Counted from the stretch's first letter, positions 1 to 8,835 are shown. The stretch is DNA of 64,000 nucleotides from Streptomyces agglomeratus (GCF_001746415.1 NZ_MEHJ01000001.1:2687001-2751000), one strand, 5' to 3'. Numbers and translations: made by a program. The notes: generated from the letters alone by a model not told the origin.

Positions 1-1411
1 CCCCGGAGCCGCCGCTGGTGAAGACCGTGTCGTCCGGCATGATGACGCTGTTCAGGTACCGCGTGCCCTGCGGGAGCCGGGGTCCGGGCTCGAAGGCCGG
101 GCTCTCCTTGTTCAGGTCGATGACCGCCGTACGCCCGGTCGCCTTCTCGGACTCCCCGACGCCCCCTCCGCCGAGGATCATCACCCGCTGGTTCTGCGCG
201 GGCGGCAGGACCAGTGACGCCGCAGTCTCGGTCTGGTCGAGATCGGTGAGCCCGCCGACCTTCTTGAAGGTGTTCTTCTCCAGGTCCCAGATGCCGGGAT
301 CGCGGCCCTTGTCGGCCGGTCCGTAACCGGCGTTCGCGCCGGAGTAGAAGAGCTTGCCGCCCTTGGTGAGGAAGAGCGCCGGGTACGTCGGGAAGTACCG
401 GAAGGGCGCCTTCGACCACTTCTTCGTCTTCGGGTCGTAGTACTCGTTGTCGCCGGCCAGGATGGCGCCGACGTCGTCGAGGCCGGAGACCGCGAGCACC
501 TTGCCGTTCTGGAGGGTGACCAGCGTCGGGTACCAGCGGGCCTCCTTCATGGGGTCGACGGGTATGTACCGCTCCGCCTTCGGGTCGAACTCGTACGCCG
601 CCCTGATGCCCTGGTAGTCCTGCTTGTCCATGGTGATCGCCTCGGCGAGGCCGTACGCGTTGTCGGCGTCCTCGCCCTTGAGTCCGAGGATCTCGTACTG
701 CGCGGACTGCTTGGTGACCGCCTTCGGCCCTTCCTCGACGGCCTCGACGAATACCCGGGCCTCGGCCGCCTTGACGCTGGTCTTCCAGGGCAGCATGCGT
801 CCGCTCTTGGCGTACGAGATCTTGAACTGGCGCTTCGCCTTCGGGACGGTCACGTCGAACCGCGACACGTACGTGATCCCGGAGGGCGAGCGGAACCGGG
901 TGCCCTTCTTGAAGGTGATGGGCTTGTCCGGGTTCTCGTTCTTGACCCGCATCCCGCCGCCGGCCCGCATGACCTTGTCGCCCATCACCTCGTAGCGTGC
1001 CGTGCCGCCCGCCACCAGCAGCCGCCCGTCGGGCAGTTGCGCGTGCCCGGCGCAGAAGAAGTCCTCGGGGGTCGGTACCAGCTCGAAGGAGTCGTCCCGC
1101 GGGTCCCACAGGACGGTCTCGAAGGTGCCCTCGTCGAACTTCTTCTGCTCGTTGCCCGAGCCCGCGATGATCAGCACCTTGCCGGTGTGGAGCAGGGCCG
1201 CGTGGATGGCGTTCGTGCGGTACTTCTCGGGGATGTCGACGGTCGACCAGGAGCCGTACTGCGCCTTGTAGCCGGGCTGCGCGATCTTGTACGCGTGGTA
1301 CTTCTCCTCCACGAAGGTCAGCGCCGCCGGGGCGTTGAGTCCCGCGAGCACCACGACGGCTCCGCCGCCCAGCAGCGTCTTCTTGAACTTCTGCGTCGGC
1401 CGGTAGGCCAT
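1..1411 (-). CDS. glxA: GlxA-like radical copper oxidase (galactose oxidase-like), 3' end beyond window
   Basis: About 470 residues are visible and the C-terminus lies outside the window. Residues about 13-31 form one hydrophobic segment (LLGGGAVVVLAGLNAPAAL), a signal or membrane anchor. Kelch/galactose-oxidase strands follow, with LPDGRLLVAGG, a Cys at about 120 in EDFFCAGH (position of the Tyr-Cys cofactor Cys in this family) and the EARWYPTLV motif holding the stacking Trp. The family is a mononuclear copper radical oxidase that oxidises a primary alcohol on a cell-surface glycan. The ATG lies 3 nt after the cslA stop, so the two are co-transcribed and probably translationally coupled. 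Family knowledge: in Streptomyces GlxA works with CslA in morphogenesis. The C-terminal copper ligands cannot be checked here. Confidence 0.9.
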   Translation of the reverse strand, partial: MAYRPTQKFKKTLLGGGAVVVLAGLNAPAALTFVEEKYHAYKIAQPGYKAQYGSWSTVDIPEKYRTNAIHAALLHTGKVLIIAGSGNEQKKFDEGTFETVLWDPRDDSFELVPTPEDFFCAGHAQLPDGRLLVAGGTARYEVMGDKVMRAGGGMRVKNENPDKPITFKKGTRFRSPSGITYVSRFDVTVPKAKRQFKISYAKSGRMLPWKTSVKAAEARVFVEAVEEGPKAVTKQSAQYEILGLKGEDADNAYGLAEAITMDKQDYQGIRAAYEFDPKAERYIPVDPMKEARWYPTLVTLQNGKVLAVSGLDDVGAILAGDNEYYDPKTKKWSKAPFRYFPTYPALFLTKGGKLFYSGANAGYGPADKGRDPGIWDLEKNTFKKVGGLTDLDQTETAASLVLPPAQNQRVMILGGGGVGESEKATGRTAVIDLNKESPAFEPGPRLPQGTRYLNSVIMPDDTVFTSGGSG

Positions 1412-1414
1412 GGG

Positions 1415-3193
1415 TCAGTTCCCTCCGGTCGTCGTCGCGAACGCGGGCTCCGGCTCCTCACCCGGCACCGCGCTGCCTGCGGCGCCCTTGACGGCCCTGG
1501 CGCTGACGGTCCTGGTGGCGGCGCGCTCACGTGCGGAGGTCCAGCACCACACCGCGACCGGCGCGAGTGCGATGACCAGGGCCAGTACGGCCCATGTGCG
1601 CATCGCCGCATGGGTGTGACCGAAGTGGACGGACGCGACCAGCGAGGCCAGCAGCACCACCGCCCAGGACAGGTGGATACGGAAGGTCAGCAGCCGGTCG
1701 GGGCTCGCCTCGCCGCCCTTGGGCGTGACCACGAACCTGCCTCGGGTGCGCAGCACCGCCGAGCCGAGGGACTTCGCGTAGATCGGTGCGCAGAGCGCCG
1801 ACATCGCCATGCCGGCCAGGCCACCGGAGCCCTCGGGTTCGTGCGGCGAGACGTTGTGGCGCCTGTTCCACAGGTAGAGCCCGATCTGGAGGGCGGCCGC
1901 GTCGCTGTAGAGCATCAGCCACACCGACGAGGAGACCTGAGTGCCGGACGCCCCGAACCACAGGAACAGGACGCAGCTGAGAATGCCGAGCAGCCAGTTC
2001 ACGGCCGTCATCGGGTAGTAGACGAGCATCAGCGAGTACGTGAGCAGCCGGCCCGGCGGCACGCGCAGCGGCGCTTTCCAGAACTGCTTGAACAGCGTCT
2101 CGTACGTGCCCCGCGACCACCTCAGCTGCTGCGTGAAGAAGTCGGTCCAGGAGGCCGGGCCCTCGCCGACGGCCAGCACGTCCGGGGTGTAGACGGACCG
2201 CCAGAAGCGCCCGGTGTCCGGGTTCCTCCTGCGGTGCAGTTCGAAGCCGGTGGCCATGTCCTCGGTGATCGAGTCGTACAGGCCGCCGACCTGCTTGAGG
2301 GCCCGGACGCGTACGACGTTGTTGGTGCCGACGAACATGGGCGCGCCGTAGCGGTTGCCGGCGCGCTGGATCAGGGCGTGGAACAGGAACTGCTGCGACT
2401 CGGCTGCCTTGGTGACGCACCGGTCGTAGTTGCCGTAGACCTGCGGGCCGACGACGAAGGCGACGTCCGGGTCGCGGAAGTAACCCAGCATCCGTTCGAG
2501 GAAGTTGGCCAGCGGCACGTGGTCGGTGTCGACGGAGGCGAAGAAGTCGTAGTCGTCGCCGTGCATGGCGAGCCAGGCGTTGTAGTTGCCGTGCTTGGTC
2601 CTCGCCCGGTGCGGGCCCTTCCTGGTGTTCCACTCCGGTATGCCGCTGCGGGTGAAGTGCCGTACGCCCAGCTCGGCACAGAGCGCGCGGGCCTGCTCGT
2701 CGTCGCCCTCGTCGAGGAGCCAGATGTCGAGCGGTCCGTCGTGCCGCAGCCCGACCGCCCCTTCGAGCGTGGCGCGCACCATGGACAGGGCTTCCTTGCC
2801 CGGCACGTACGTCGTGAGGAACGCGACCCGGGTGCCGGGCTCGGGCGTCACCGGTACGGGGTCCCTGGCGACCAGCGTGGCGTGTGCGATCGACACCACG
2901 TTGACCAGCATGAAGAACATGATCAGGCCGATCGAGGCCAGCATCACCTGGTCGAGCCGGACCAGCCAGCGGTCGCCGCCCTCGCGTTCGGTCCAGTGGG
3001 TGGGCCAGACGAGGTAGACGAGCAGCAGCGCCGAGAGCAGCGGAGCCAGCGTCATCAGCAGCACGGCGCGTATTCGGTGCGGTTCCTGCGCCATCAGACT
3101 CCGGTACTGAACCCGGTACGCGGTGGTGCCAGGTTCCGTCAGCGGCCCGGCGAGCCGGCTGTGGGTCTCGTAGTCGTAGCCGTCCGGCCGCAC
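1415..3193 (-). CDS. cslA: CslA-like family 2 glycosyltransferase (cellulose-synthase-like)
   Basis: 592 residues. Two N-terminal membrane helices (LLMTLAPLLSALLLVYLV and a second near LIMFFMLVNVVS) precede a GT-A domain with the usual processive-synthase motifs: DEGDDEQ, DTDH (DxD-type), TED and QQLRWSRG (QxxRW). Several C-terminal helices follow. It should polymerise a beta-glucan across the membrane; in Streptomyces CslA makes a polysaccharide at hyphal tips. I chose the GTG at 3193 because GGGAGG sits 4 nt upstream; an in-frame ATG at 3232 has no ribosome binding site. It leads a two-gene operon with glxA. The first 10-20 residues are uncertain. Confidence 0.92.
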   Translation of the reverse strand: MRPDGYDYETHSRLAGPLTEPGTTAYRVQYRSLMAQEPHRIRAVLLMTLAPLLSALLLVYLVWPTHWTEREGGDRWLVRLDQVMLASIGLIMFFMLVNVVSIAHATLVARDPVPVTPEPGTRVAFLTTYVPGKEALSMVRATLEGAVGLRHDGPLDIWLLDEGDDEQARALCAELGVRHFTRSGIPEWNTRKGPHRARTKHGNYNAWLAMHGDDYDFFASVDTDHVPLANFLERMLGYFRDPDVAFVVGPQVYGNYDRCVTKAAESQQFLFHALIQRAGNRYGAPMFVGTNNVVRVRALKQVGGLYDSITEDMATGFELHRRRNPDTGRFWRSVYTPDVLAVGEGPASWTDFFTQQLRWSRGTYETLFKQFWKAPLRVPPGRLLTYSLMLVYYPMTAVNWLLGILSCVLFLWFGASGTQVSSSVWLMLYSDAAALQIGLYLWNRRHNVSPHEPEGSGGLAGMAMSALCAPIYAKSLGSAVLRTRGRFVVTPKGGEASPDRLLTFRIHLSWAVVLLASLVASVHFGHTHAAMRTWAVLALVIALAPVAVWCWTSARERAATRTVSARAVKGAAGSAVPGEEPEPAFATTTGGN

Positions 3194-3308
3194 TGTGCCT
3201 CCCGCAGTCGAGGGCGTTCGATACCCCCACATAAAGGGACATTTGGCGGTGTGTCGAACTGGGTCGTCCGAGCGGGCGGTTTTCCGCGTCCGGCGGTTTG
3301 AACGACGA

Positions 3309-3340
3309 AGCCCCCGACCGCGCCGGGGCGGTCGGGGGCT
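3309..3340 (-). terminator. Hairpin terminator of the DUF3817/MTH1187 operon
   Basis: A perfect 12-bp stem (AGCCCCCGACCG with its complement) with an 8-nt loop lies 14 nt past the stop of the minus-strand gene ending at 3355. There is no clear T-run, which is common in Streptomyces. It separates that operon from cslA. Confidence 0.75.
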
Positions 3341-3354
3341 GTCGTACGGCCGGT

Positions 3355-3648
3355 TCAGGCACTCAGATGGCGCTCCACGGTCTCGACCTTGGAGGTCAGC
3401 CCGTCGGTGACGCCGGGCCGGATGTCGGCCTTGAGGACCAGCGACACGCGCGGGGCGCGGGCCTCGACGACGGCGACGGCGCGCTTCACGACGTCCATCA
3501 CCTCGTCCCACTCCCCCTCGATCGAGGTGAACATCGCGTCGGTGCGGTGGGGCAGCCCGGACTCGCGGACCACGCGCACCGCGTCGGCGACGTACTCCCC
3601 GACGTCCTCGCCCACACCCAGCGGGCTGACGGAGAAGGCGACGATCAT
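3355..3648 (-). CDS. MTH1187/YkoF-type (UPF0045) thiamine-binding-like protein
   Basis: 97 residues, the usual length for the family. It starts [20 protein letters not shown], includes [20 protein letters not shown] and ends with ETVERHLSA. These match the small ferredoxin-like MTH1187 fold, whose members bind thiamine or its pyrimidine part. No catalytic residues are expected, and the cellular role is unproven. Its ATG overlaps the stop of the upstream DUF3817 gene (ATGA), so it is the second gene of a tight two-gene operon, closed by the hairpin at 3309-3340. Confidence 0.85.
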   Translation of the reverse strand: MIVAFSVSPLGVGEDVGEYVADAVRVVRESGLPHRTDAMFTSIEGEWDEVMDVVKRAVAVVEARAPRVSLVLKADIRPGVTDGLTSKVETVERHLSA

Positions 3649-3989
3649 GCGCCGACCACACCCTGCTTGCGGGCGCGGCCCGCGATGACCGCGTCCTCGG
3701 CCGCGCGCTTGAGGCGCTTGTCGGCGAAGAAGCCGCCGGTCGGCAGGACCGACATGGCGAGGTAGAAGGCCGCCGTCCCGAGGGACCACTTCGTCCGGTT
3801 CCAGGCGTCCGCCCAGAAGAGGACGTACAGGACGAAGAGGAGGCCGTGGACGGCGCCCATGACCGGGACGGCGTTGAACTCCGTGGTGCGCTTGAGCACC
3901 GAGCAGACGAGCAGCAACAGGAAGGAGACCGCCTCGGGGACGGACACCAGGCGGAGGCGGCGGAGTGCGGAAGCGGTCTTGATGTCCAC
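3645..3989 (-). CDS. DUF3817 small integral membrane protein
   Basis: 114 residues. Three hydrophobic segments are visible: around [38 protein letters not shown] and [19 protein letters not shown]. The [18 protein letters not shown] start and the central [11 protein letters not shown] are typical of DUF3817. The function is unknown. I chose the GTG at 3989 (MDIKTAS...) over upstream in-frame codons because it gives the usual family N-terminus; its ribosome binding site is weak. It overlaps the following gene by 4 bp. Confidence 0.82.
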   Translation of the reverse strand: MDIKTASALRRLRLVSVPEAVSFLLLLVCSVLKRTTEFNAVPVMGAVHGLLFVLYVLFWADAWNRTKWSLGTAAFYLAMSVLPTGGFFADKRLKRAAEDAVIAGRARKQGVVGA

Positions 3990-4082
3990 GGAGGGGCAAC
4001 CTTCGTCGTCGCAGGGAACGGTCGATCTTGTGAACGGACGCACAAGCTCGCACCCCATTGTGGCAGCCCTCCCCCGCCGCCC

Positions 4083-4119
4083 TTTATCAGGGTCGGGGTC
4101 ACGGGATACCGTCACCCAC
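4083..4119 (+). promoter_or_regulatory. Candidate leaderless promoter of the AIM24 operon
   Basis: TTATCA at 4084-4089 and TACCGT at 4107-4112 are separated by 17 nt, and the -10 box ends 7 nt before the GTG at 4120. Transcription would therefore start at or next to the start codon. No Shine-Dalgarno sequence precedes that GTG. Inference from sequence only. Confidence 0.5.
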
Positions 4120-4758
4120 GTGGCTCAGTTCCGACTCCAAGGCAGCAAGGTGCTCGCCGTCGACATGACCGGCGACGCCGTCAAAGCGAAAAACGGCTCG
4201 ATGGTCGCGTACGACGGCCAGATGGCCTTCAAGAAGATGTCCGGCGGCGGTGAGGGCGTGCGCGGCATGGTGACCCGCCGCCTGACCGGTGAGCAGATGA
4301 CCGTGATGGAGGTGAAGGGCCACGGCACGTGCTATTTCGCCGACCGCGCGAGCGAGATCAACCTCGTCTCGCTGCACGGCGACAAGCTGTACGTCGAGTC
4401 CAGCAATCTCCTGTGCACGGACGCGGGCCTGCGCACCGGCACCTCCTTCACCGGACTGCGCGGCGGCGCGACCGGCAACGGCCTGTTCACCACCACGGTG
4501 GAGGGCACCGGCCAGGCGGCGATCATGTCGGACGGTCCGGCGGTCGTGCTGCGCGTCTCGGCCCAGTACCCGCTCCAGGTCGACCCGGGGGCGTACATCG
4601 CCCACCAGGGCAACCTCCAGCAGCACTTCCAGTCCGGGGTGAACTTCCGCACGCTCATCGGCGAGGGCTCGGGCGAGGCGTTCCAGATCCGCTTCGAGGG
4701 TGAGGGGCTCGTCTACGTGCAGCCGAGCGAGCGCAACACCGTCGGGGGCGACGTCTGA
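4120..4758 (+). CDS. AIM24-family protein, first of three
   Basis: 212 residues in the all-beta, tryptophan-RNA-attenuator-like AIM24 fold. Features seen are YDGQMAFKKMSGGGEG, GNGLFTTTVEGTGQAAIMS and the C-terminal EGSGEAFQIRFEGEGLVYVQ, which recurs in its two neighbours. In yeast AIM24 is mitochondrial; bacterial members have no settled biochemical role. The gene starts a three-gene operon (TGATG overlap, then GTGA overlap). It starts at a GTG without ribosome binding site, 7 nt after a -10-like box, so it may be leaderless. Confidence 0.88.
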   Translation: MAQFRLQGSKVLAVDMTGDAVKAKNGSMVAYDGQMAFKKMSGGGEGVRGMVTRRLTGEQMTVMEVKGHGTCYFADRASEINLVSLHGDKLYVESSNLLCTDAGLRTGTSFTGLRGGATGNGLFTTTVEGTGQAAIMSDGPAVVLRVSAQYPLQVDPGAYIAHQGNLQQHFQSGVNFRTLIGEGSGEAFQIRFEGEGLVYVQPSERNTVGGDV

Positions 4759-5408
4759 TGCCGTTCCGCGAGATCAATTCGAAGATGGTCGAGGCGCGGG
4801 TCGTGCCCGGCCAGAAGATGTTCAGCCAGCGGGGCGCGATGCTCGCGTACCAGGGCGACGTGTCGTTCACGCCGAACATCCAGGGCGGCCAGGGCGGCGT
4901 GATGTCCATGATCGGCCGGCGGGTCGCGAACGAGTCGACCCCGCTCATGACGGTCGAGGGCTCCGGGACGGTCATGTTCGGTCACGGCGGCCACCACATC
5001 CAGGTGATCAACCTGGCCGGCGACACCCTGTGCGTCGAGGCGGACCGCCTGCTGGCCTTCGACGGCACCCTCGCCCAGGGCACGATGTTCATGGGCTCGC
5101 AGGGCGGCGTCATGGGCATGGTGCGCGGCCAGGTGACCGGCCAGGGCCTGTTCACCACCACGCTCAAGGGCCACGGCGCGGTCGCCGTGATGGCACACGG
5201 CGGCGTGATCGAACTGCCCATCACCCCGCAGCGCCCGGTCCACGTCGACCCGCAGGCGTACGTCGCGCACCACGGCGAGGTACGCAACAAGCTCTCCACC
5301 GCACTCGGCTGGCGCGACATGGTGGGTCGCGGGTCGGGCGAGGCGTTCCAGCTGGAGCTGTCCGGCAGCGGCGCGGTGTACGTACAGGCCTCGGAGGAAA
5401 AGCTGTGA
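4758..5408 (+). CDS. AIM24-family protein, second of three
   Basis: 216 residues. It is Gly/Met-rich (GGQGGVMSMIGRRV, MGSQGGVMGMVRGQVTGQG) and carries the same closing motif as its neighbours, RGSGEAFQLELSGSGAVYVQ. There is no signal peptide or membrane helix. The start ATG shares bases with the preceding stop (TGATG) and its stop overlaps the next GTG, so synthesis of the three proteins is probably coupled. Beyond the family fold no function can be read. The three are clearly paralogous yet divergent, which suggests a hetero-oligomer rather than simple redundancy (inference). Confidence 0.88.
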   Translation: MPFREINSKMVEARVVPGQKMFSQRGAMLAYQGDVSFTPNIQGGQGGVMSMIGRRVANESTPLMTVEGSGTVMFGHGGHHIQVINLAGDTLCVEADRLLAFDGTLAQGTMFMGSQGGVMGMVRGQVTGQGLFTTTLKGHGAVAVMAHGGVIELPITPQRPVHVDPQAYVAHHGEVRNKLSTALGWRDMVGRGSGEAFQLELSGSGAVYVQASEEKL

Positions 5409-6181
5409 CCGGTCCCGTGGTCTTCGACCCGCACACGCTCCCCTCCGACGACAACGTGAACCCCTACACCTTCTGCGTGGAGCTCAAGGGGAGCCAGTGG
5501 TTCCTCCAGAAGGGCAAGATGATCGCCTACTACGGGCGCATCGACTTCAACGGCATCGGCCACGGCCGCTTCGACCGCCTGCTGCGCAGCAGCTTCCACT
5601 CGCCGCTGCACGCGAGCGACTGGGTGGTGGCGGAGGGCCAGGGCAAGATGCTGCTCGCGGACCGGGCGTTCGACGTCAATTCCTTCGACCTCGACAACGG
5701 CAACCTCACGATCCGCTCCGGCAACCTCCTGGCGTACGAGCCGACACTCGCGCTCAAGCAGTCGATCGTCCCGGGCTTCCTCACCCTGATCGGTACGGGC
5801 AAGTTCGTGGCGGCCTCCAACGGCCCGGTGGTCTTCATGGAGCCGCCGATCCGGGTGGACCCGCAGGCGCTGGTGGGCTGGGCGGACTGCCCGTCGCCGT
5901 GCCACCACTACGACCACCAGTACATGACAGGCGTCATGGGCGGGATCAGGTCACTCACCGGCATCGGAGGTACGTCGGGCGAGGAGCACCAGTTCGAGTT
6001 CGTGGGAGCCGGCACCGTACTGCTCCAGTCCACCGAAGTCCTCATGGCGGAGCAGGCCACGGGCACCGTTCCGGCCCAGGCCGGAGTGCCCGGCGGGCAC
6101 GGCTCGGGGCAAGGTCATCAGGGCGGCGCACCGCGTCTTCCCGGTCAGCTGGGGGACCTCCAGCGTCGCTTCGGGCTGTGA
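5405..6181 (+). CDS. AIM24-family protein, third of three
   Basis: 258 residues, longest of the three. It begins MTGPVVFDPHTLPSDDNVNP from a GTG overlapping the previous stop. Core AIM24 features are FLQKGKMIAYYGRIDFNG, ADRAFDVNSFDLDNGNLTIR and GTSGEEHQFEFVGAGTVLLQ. It has a Cys/His-containing stretch (WADCPSPCHHYDHQYM) absent from the other two, which could bind a metal, and a Gly/Gln/Pro-rich tail of about 40 residues. Function is unknown. The gene ends about 100 nt before absC. Confidence 0.88.
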   Translation: MTGPVVFDPHTLPSDDNVNPYTFCVELKGSQWFLQKGKMIAYYGRIDFNGIGHGRFDRLLRSSFHSPLHASDWVVAEGQGKMLLADRAFDVNSFDLDNGNLTIRSGNLLAYEPTLALKQSIVPGFLTLIGTGKFVAASNGPVVFMEPPIRVDPQALVGWADCPSPCHHYDHQYMTGVMGGIRSLTGIGGTSGEEHQFEFVGAGTVLLQSTEVLMAEQATGTVPAQAGVPGGHGSGQGHQGGAPRLPGQLGDLQRRFGL

Positions 6182-6276
6182 GCGGTAGTCTGCGGAGTGT
6201 GACATCGAACGCGTGCACCCTTGTCGCGTGCCCGGCGTCACATTCCGCAACTTCGTCCAGAATTCAACTTCTTAGG

Positions 6277-6288
6277 TAGAATCCATAC
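6277..6288 (+). promoter_or_regulatory. -10 box of a probable leaderless absC transcript
   Basis: TAGAAT at 6277-6282 lies 6 nt before the ATG at 6289, and no Shine-Dalgarno sequence is present. A good -35 box is not visible at 17-18 nt. The surrounding 6261-6288 is unusually AT-rich for this genome, as expected for a promoter and possible MarR operator. Confidence 0.5.
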
Positions 6289-6765
6289 ATGGAGACCGAG
6301 ACGGCCACCCCCTGGCTGACCGATGCCGAACAGTGCGCCTGGCGGACCTACCTGGACGCCAACAGGCTGCTGACCTATCAGCTCGAAAAGGATCTTCAGC
6401 CGTACGGGCTGACCATCAACGACTACGAGATCCTCGTCAACCTGTCCGAGTCGGACGACCGCCGGCTGCGGATGAGCGACCTCGCGGCAGCGACCCTCCA
6501 GTCCAAGAGCCGGCTCTCCCACCAGATCACCCGCATGGAGAACGCGGGACTGGTCCGCCGGGCGAGCTGCGAGTCCGACCGCCGCGGCCTGTACGCCGTG
6601 CTGACCGAGCAGGGCAGCGAGACCATGAAGCAGGTCGCGCCGCACCACGTGGAATCCGTACGCCGCCACTTCATCGGCATGCTCTCCCCCGAGGCACTCG
6701 CCGACATGAAGGCCGCCCTCACCCCGGTGGTCGAGCAGCTGCGCGGCCGGCGCGGAAGGATCTAG
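6289..6765 (+). CDS. absC: AbsC-like MarR-family transcriptional regulator
   Basis: 158 residues with a winged helix-turn-helix: the recognition region is MSDLAAATLQSKSRLSHQIT and the wing is CESDRRGLYAVLTEQG. Start METETATPWLTDAEQCAW and overall length agree with AbsC of S. coelicolor (recalled as SCO5405), a MarR protein linked to zinc-dependent antibiotic production and to the coelibactin zincophore cluster. It probably acts as a dimeric repressor. The predicted transcript is leaderless. Its stop TAG overlaps the stop of the convergent histidine kinase gene within one CTAG palindrome. Confidence 0.85.
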   Translation: METETATPWLTDAEQCAWRTYLDANRLLTYQLEKDLQPYGLTINDYEILVNLSESDDRRLRMSDLAAATLQSKSRLSHQITRMENAGLVRRASCESDRRGLYAVLTEQGSETMKQVAPHHVESVRRHFIGMLSPEALADMKAALTPVVEQLRGRRGRI

Positions 6766-8153
6766 CCGGCCGGCAGACGCAGCGTGAAGAGAGCACCGCC
6801 GCGCTCTCCTTCACGCACGGACAGCGAACCGCCGTGCCGCGTCGCGACATCGCGGGCGATCGCCAGCCCCAGCCCCGCGCCACCGTCGTCGCGGGCACGG
6901 GCGTCGTCCAGCCGTACGAACCGCTCGAAGATCCGCTCGCGTTCCCCCACAGGCACCCCCGGACCGTCGTCAGCGACCTCCACCATCACAGCGCCGCCCT
7001 CGGCCCGCAACCGGATTACGACCGAACTCCGCGCGTGCCGCTGCGCGTTGTCAAGCAGGTTGCCGAGCACCCGGGCCAGCTGCCCGCGCGACCCGGCCAC
7101 CTCGAACGCGCCCGAGCCCACGACCGTGACCGGCAGCCGGTCCGCGCGCTGCGAGACCTCTTCCCGCACCAGCGCGCCGAGATCGACACGCCCCTGTCCG
7201 GGGCGCTCCCCCGCGTCCAGCCGCGCGAGCAGCAGCAGATCGGCGGCCAGCCCTTGGAGCCGTACGGTGTCCCGCACCGCGCCCTCCACGTCAAGCAGCT
7301 CCGGATGCGCGGCCCCGACCTCCAGCTGGGTCCGCAGCGAAGCGATCGGACTGCGCAGCTCGTGCGAGGCGTCGGCGACGAACCGCCGCTGCCGCTCCAC
7401 CGACGCCTCCAGCGCCGCGAGCGTCTCATTGGTGGTCACGGCCAGCCGCGCCACCTCGTCGTGCGCGTCCGGTTCCGGCACCCGCCGCGACAGATCCTCG
7501 GACGCGGTGATCGCCGCCATCTCGCGCCGGATGCCCTCCACCGGCCGCAGCGCCCGCCGCGTCACGAGCCACGTCACCCCGCCCACCACCACGAGCAGCG
7601 CGGGCAGCCCGATGAGCATGGCCTCCCGTACGGTGCCGACGGCGTCCTGCTCGGTGGCCAGCGGCGCACCGGCGTACACCGTGACGGTCTGCCCGCGGGG
7701 CGTCGTCGCCTCGACGCCGGCGAACCGGTAGTCGGCCCGCTCACCGTCCACGGCCGCGCTGCCCGACGACATCCGCGGCTCGTCGTCCGACACCTCTCCC
7801 CGCCCGGGATCGTCGTCGTCCTCGCCCGCCCCCCCGCGCCCGGCCCTCACCTCGGGGCTCCCCGTCCCCTCGATGCTCTCCAGCTCCTCGCTCACGGCCA
7901 CCACCCGGCCGTCCTCGCCCACGATCTGCACGGGCCGGTCGTCAGGCCACTCCACCTCCCCGTACGCCCGTCCCACAGCCACCTGCGAGGCGACATTGCG
8001 CGCGTCGACCTCGGCCTGGAGGCCGGCCTGGTCGATCAGATTCGCGCGCAGCACCAGCAGCACGGCCAGCCCGGCGGCCACCAGCGCCACGGCGACGACC
8101 GCGGTGGCCCCGAGCGCCGCCCTGGCCCGTACGGACCCGAAGAGCCGCCTCAT
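6762..8153 (-). CDS. OmpR-type sensor histidine kinase
   Basis: 463 residues. A TM helix near residues 13-35 is followed by an extracytoplasmic sensor of about 130 residues with a long acidic/Gly stretch (RAGRGGAGEDDDDPGRGE), then a second TM (AMLIGLPALLVVVGGVTWLV), a HAMP region and HisKA with the phospho-acceptor in ADASHELRSPIASLRTQ. The HATPase_c has N box NLLDNAQRHA, G1 box VADDGPGVP and G2 box GGAGLGLAIARDVA. It is translated with the response regulator (ATGA overlap). The stimulus is unknown; the divergent PepSY gene suggests an envelope signal. Confidence 0.93.
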   Translation of the reverse strand: MRRLFGSVRARAALGATAVVAVALVAAGLAVLLVLRANLIDQAGLQAEVDARNVASQVAVGRAYGEVEWPDDRPVQIVGEDGRVVAVSEELESIEGTGSPEVRAGRGGAGEDDDDPGRGEVSDDEPRMSSGSAAVDGERADYRFAGVEATTPRGQTVTVYAGAPLATEQDAVGTVREAMLIGLPALLVVVGGVTWLVTRRALRPVEGIRREMAAITASEDLSRRVPEPDAHDEVARLAVTTNETLAALEASVERQRRFVADASHELRSPIASLRTQLEVGAAHPELLDVEGAVRDTVRLQGLAADLLLLARLDAGERPGQGRVDLGALVREEVSQRADRLPVTVVGSGAFEVAGSRGQLARVLGNLLDNAQRHARSSVVIRLRAEGGAVMVEVADDGPGVPVGERERIFERFVRLDDARARDDGGAGLGLAIARDVATRHGGSLSVREGERGGALFTLRLPAG

Positions 8154-8812
8154 CCCGCCACCAGCCGGTACCCGGCGCCGCGCACCGTCTGGATCCGCCG
8201 GGCGCCGAGCTTGCGCCGCAGAGCGCTGACGTACACCTCGACGATGTTGGGGTCACCGTCGTACGCGAAGTCCCACACGTGCTCCAGGATCCGCGCCTTG
8301 CTGACCACCTCACCGGCCCGCACCGCGAACTGCTCCAGCACGGCGAACTCCTTGGCGGTGAGTACGACTTCTTCCTCACCCGCGTACACACGCCGGCTGG
8401 CGGTGTCCATCCGCAGGTCCCCGACGGCCAGCACGGGCGAGGCCCCGGCACCGGCCCGTCGCCGCAGCAGCGCCTTGACCCGCGCGACCAGCACCACGTA
8501 CGAGAACGGCTTGGTCAGGTAGTCGTCCGCCCCCGTGTCGAGCCCCTCGGCCTCGTCGTACTCCCCGTCCTTGGCGGTCAGCATCAGGATCGGCACGTCA
8601 TTGCCCGCCGCCCGCAGGGCCGCACAGACCCGGTAGCCGTTCATGCCGGGCAGCATGATGTCGAGAAGCACGAGATCGTACGAGCCCTCCCCGGCGCGGT
8701 GCAGCCCTTCGAGCCCGTCGTGCACCACGTCCACGGCGAAGCCCTCGGCGGTGAGGCCCTTGGCCAGGGCCACCGCGAGCCGCCTCTCGTCCTCCACGAT
8801 CAACAAGCGCAT
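8150..8812 (-). CDS. OmpR-family response regulator
   Basis: 220 residues. The receiver domain has acidic residues VEDE near the start, the phospho-acceptor Asp in LVLLDIMLPG, and a conserved Lys in YLTKPFSYVVL. The C-terminal winged helix has LTAKEFAVLEQF and the recognition helix NIVEVYVSALRRKLG. It pairs with the kinase gene that overlaps its stop. Upstream is a 113-bp divergent region with four CTTCAG/CTGAAG boxes, so it probably controls itself and the PepSY gene at 8926. No Shine-Dalgarno sequence is evident before the ATG. Confidence 0.94.
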   Translation of the reverse strand: MRLLIVEDERRLAVALAKGLTAEGFAVDVVHDGLEGLHRAGEGSYDLVLLDIMLPGMNGYRVCAALRAAGNDVPILMLTAKDGEYDEAEGLDTGADDYLTKPFSYVVLVARVKALLRRRAGAGASPVLAVGDLRMDTASRRVYAGEEEVVLTAKEFAVLEQFAVRAGEVVSKARILEHVWDFAYDGDPNIVEVYVSALRRKLGARRIQTVRGAGYRLVAG

Positions 8813-8835
8813 GCGCCAAGGTTCGCAAACCGAAC

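Noticed and set aside
1037..3301. A 754-codon plus-strand frame opposite cslA and glxA
   Set aside because: High GC keeps antisense frames open. The product is Arg/Gly/Val-rich without domains, while the minus strand encodes two recognisable proteins.
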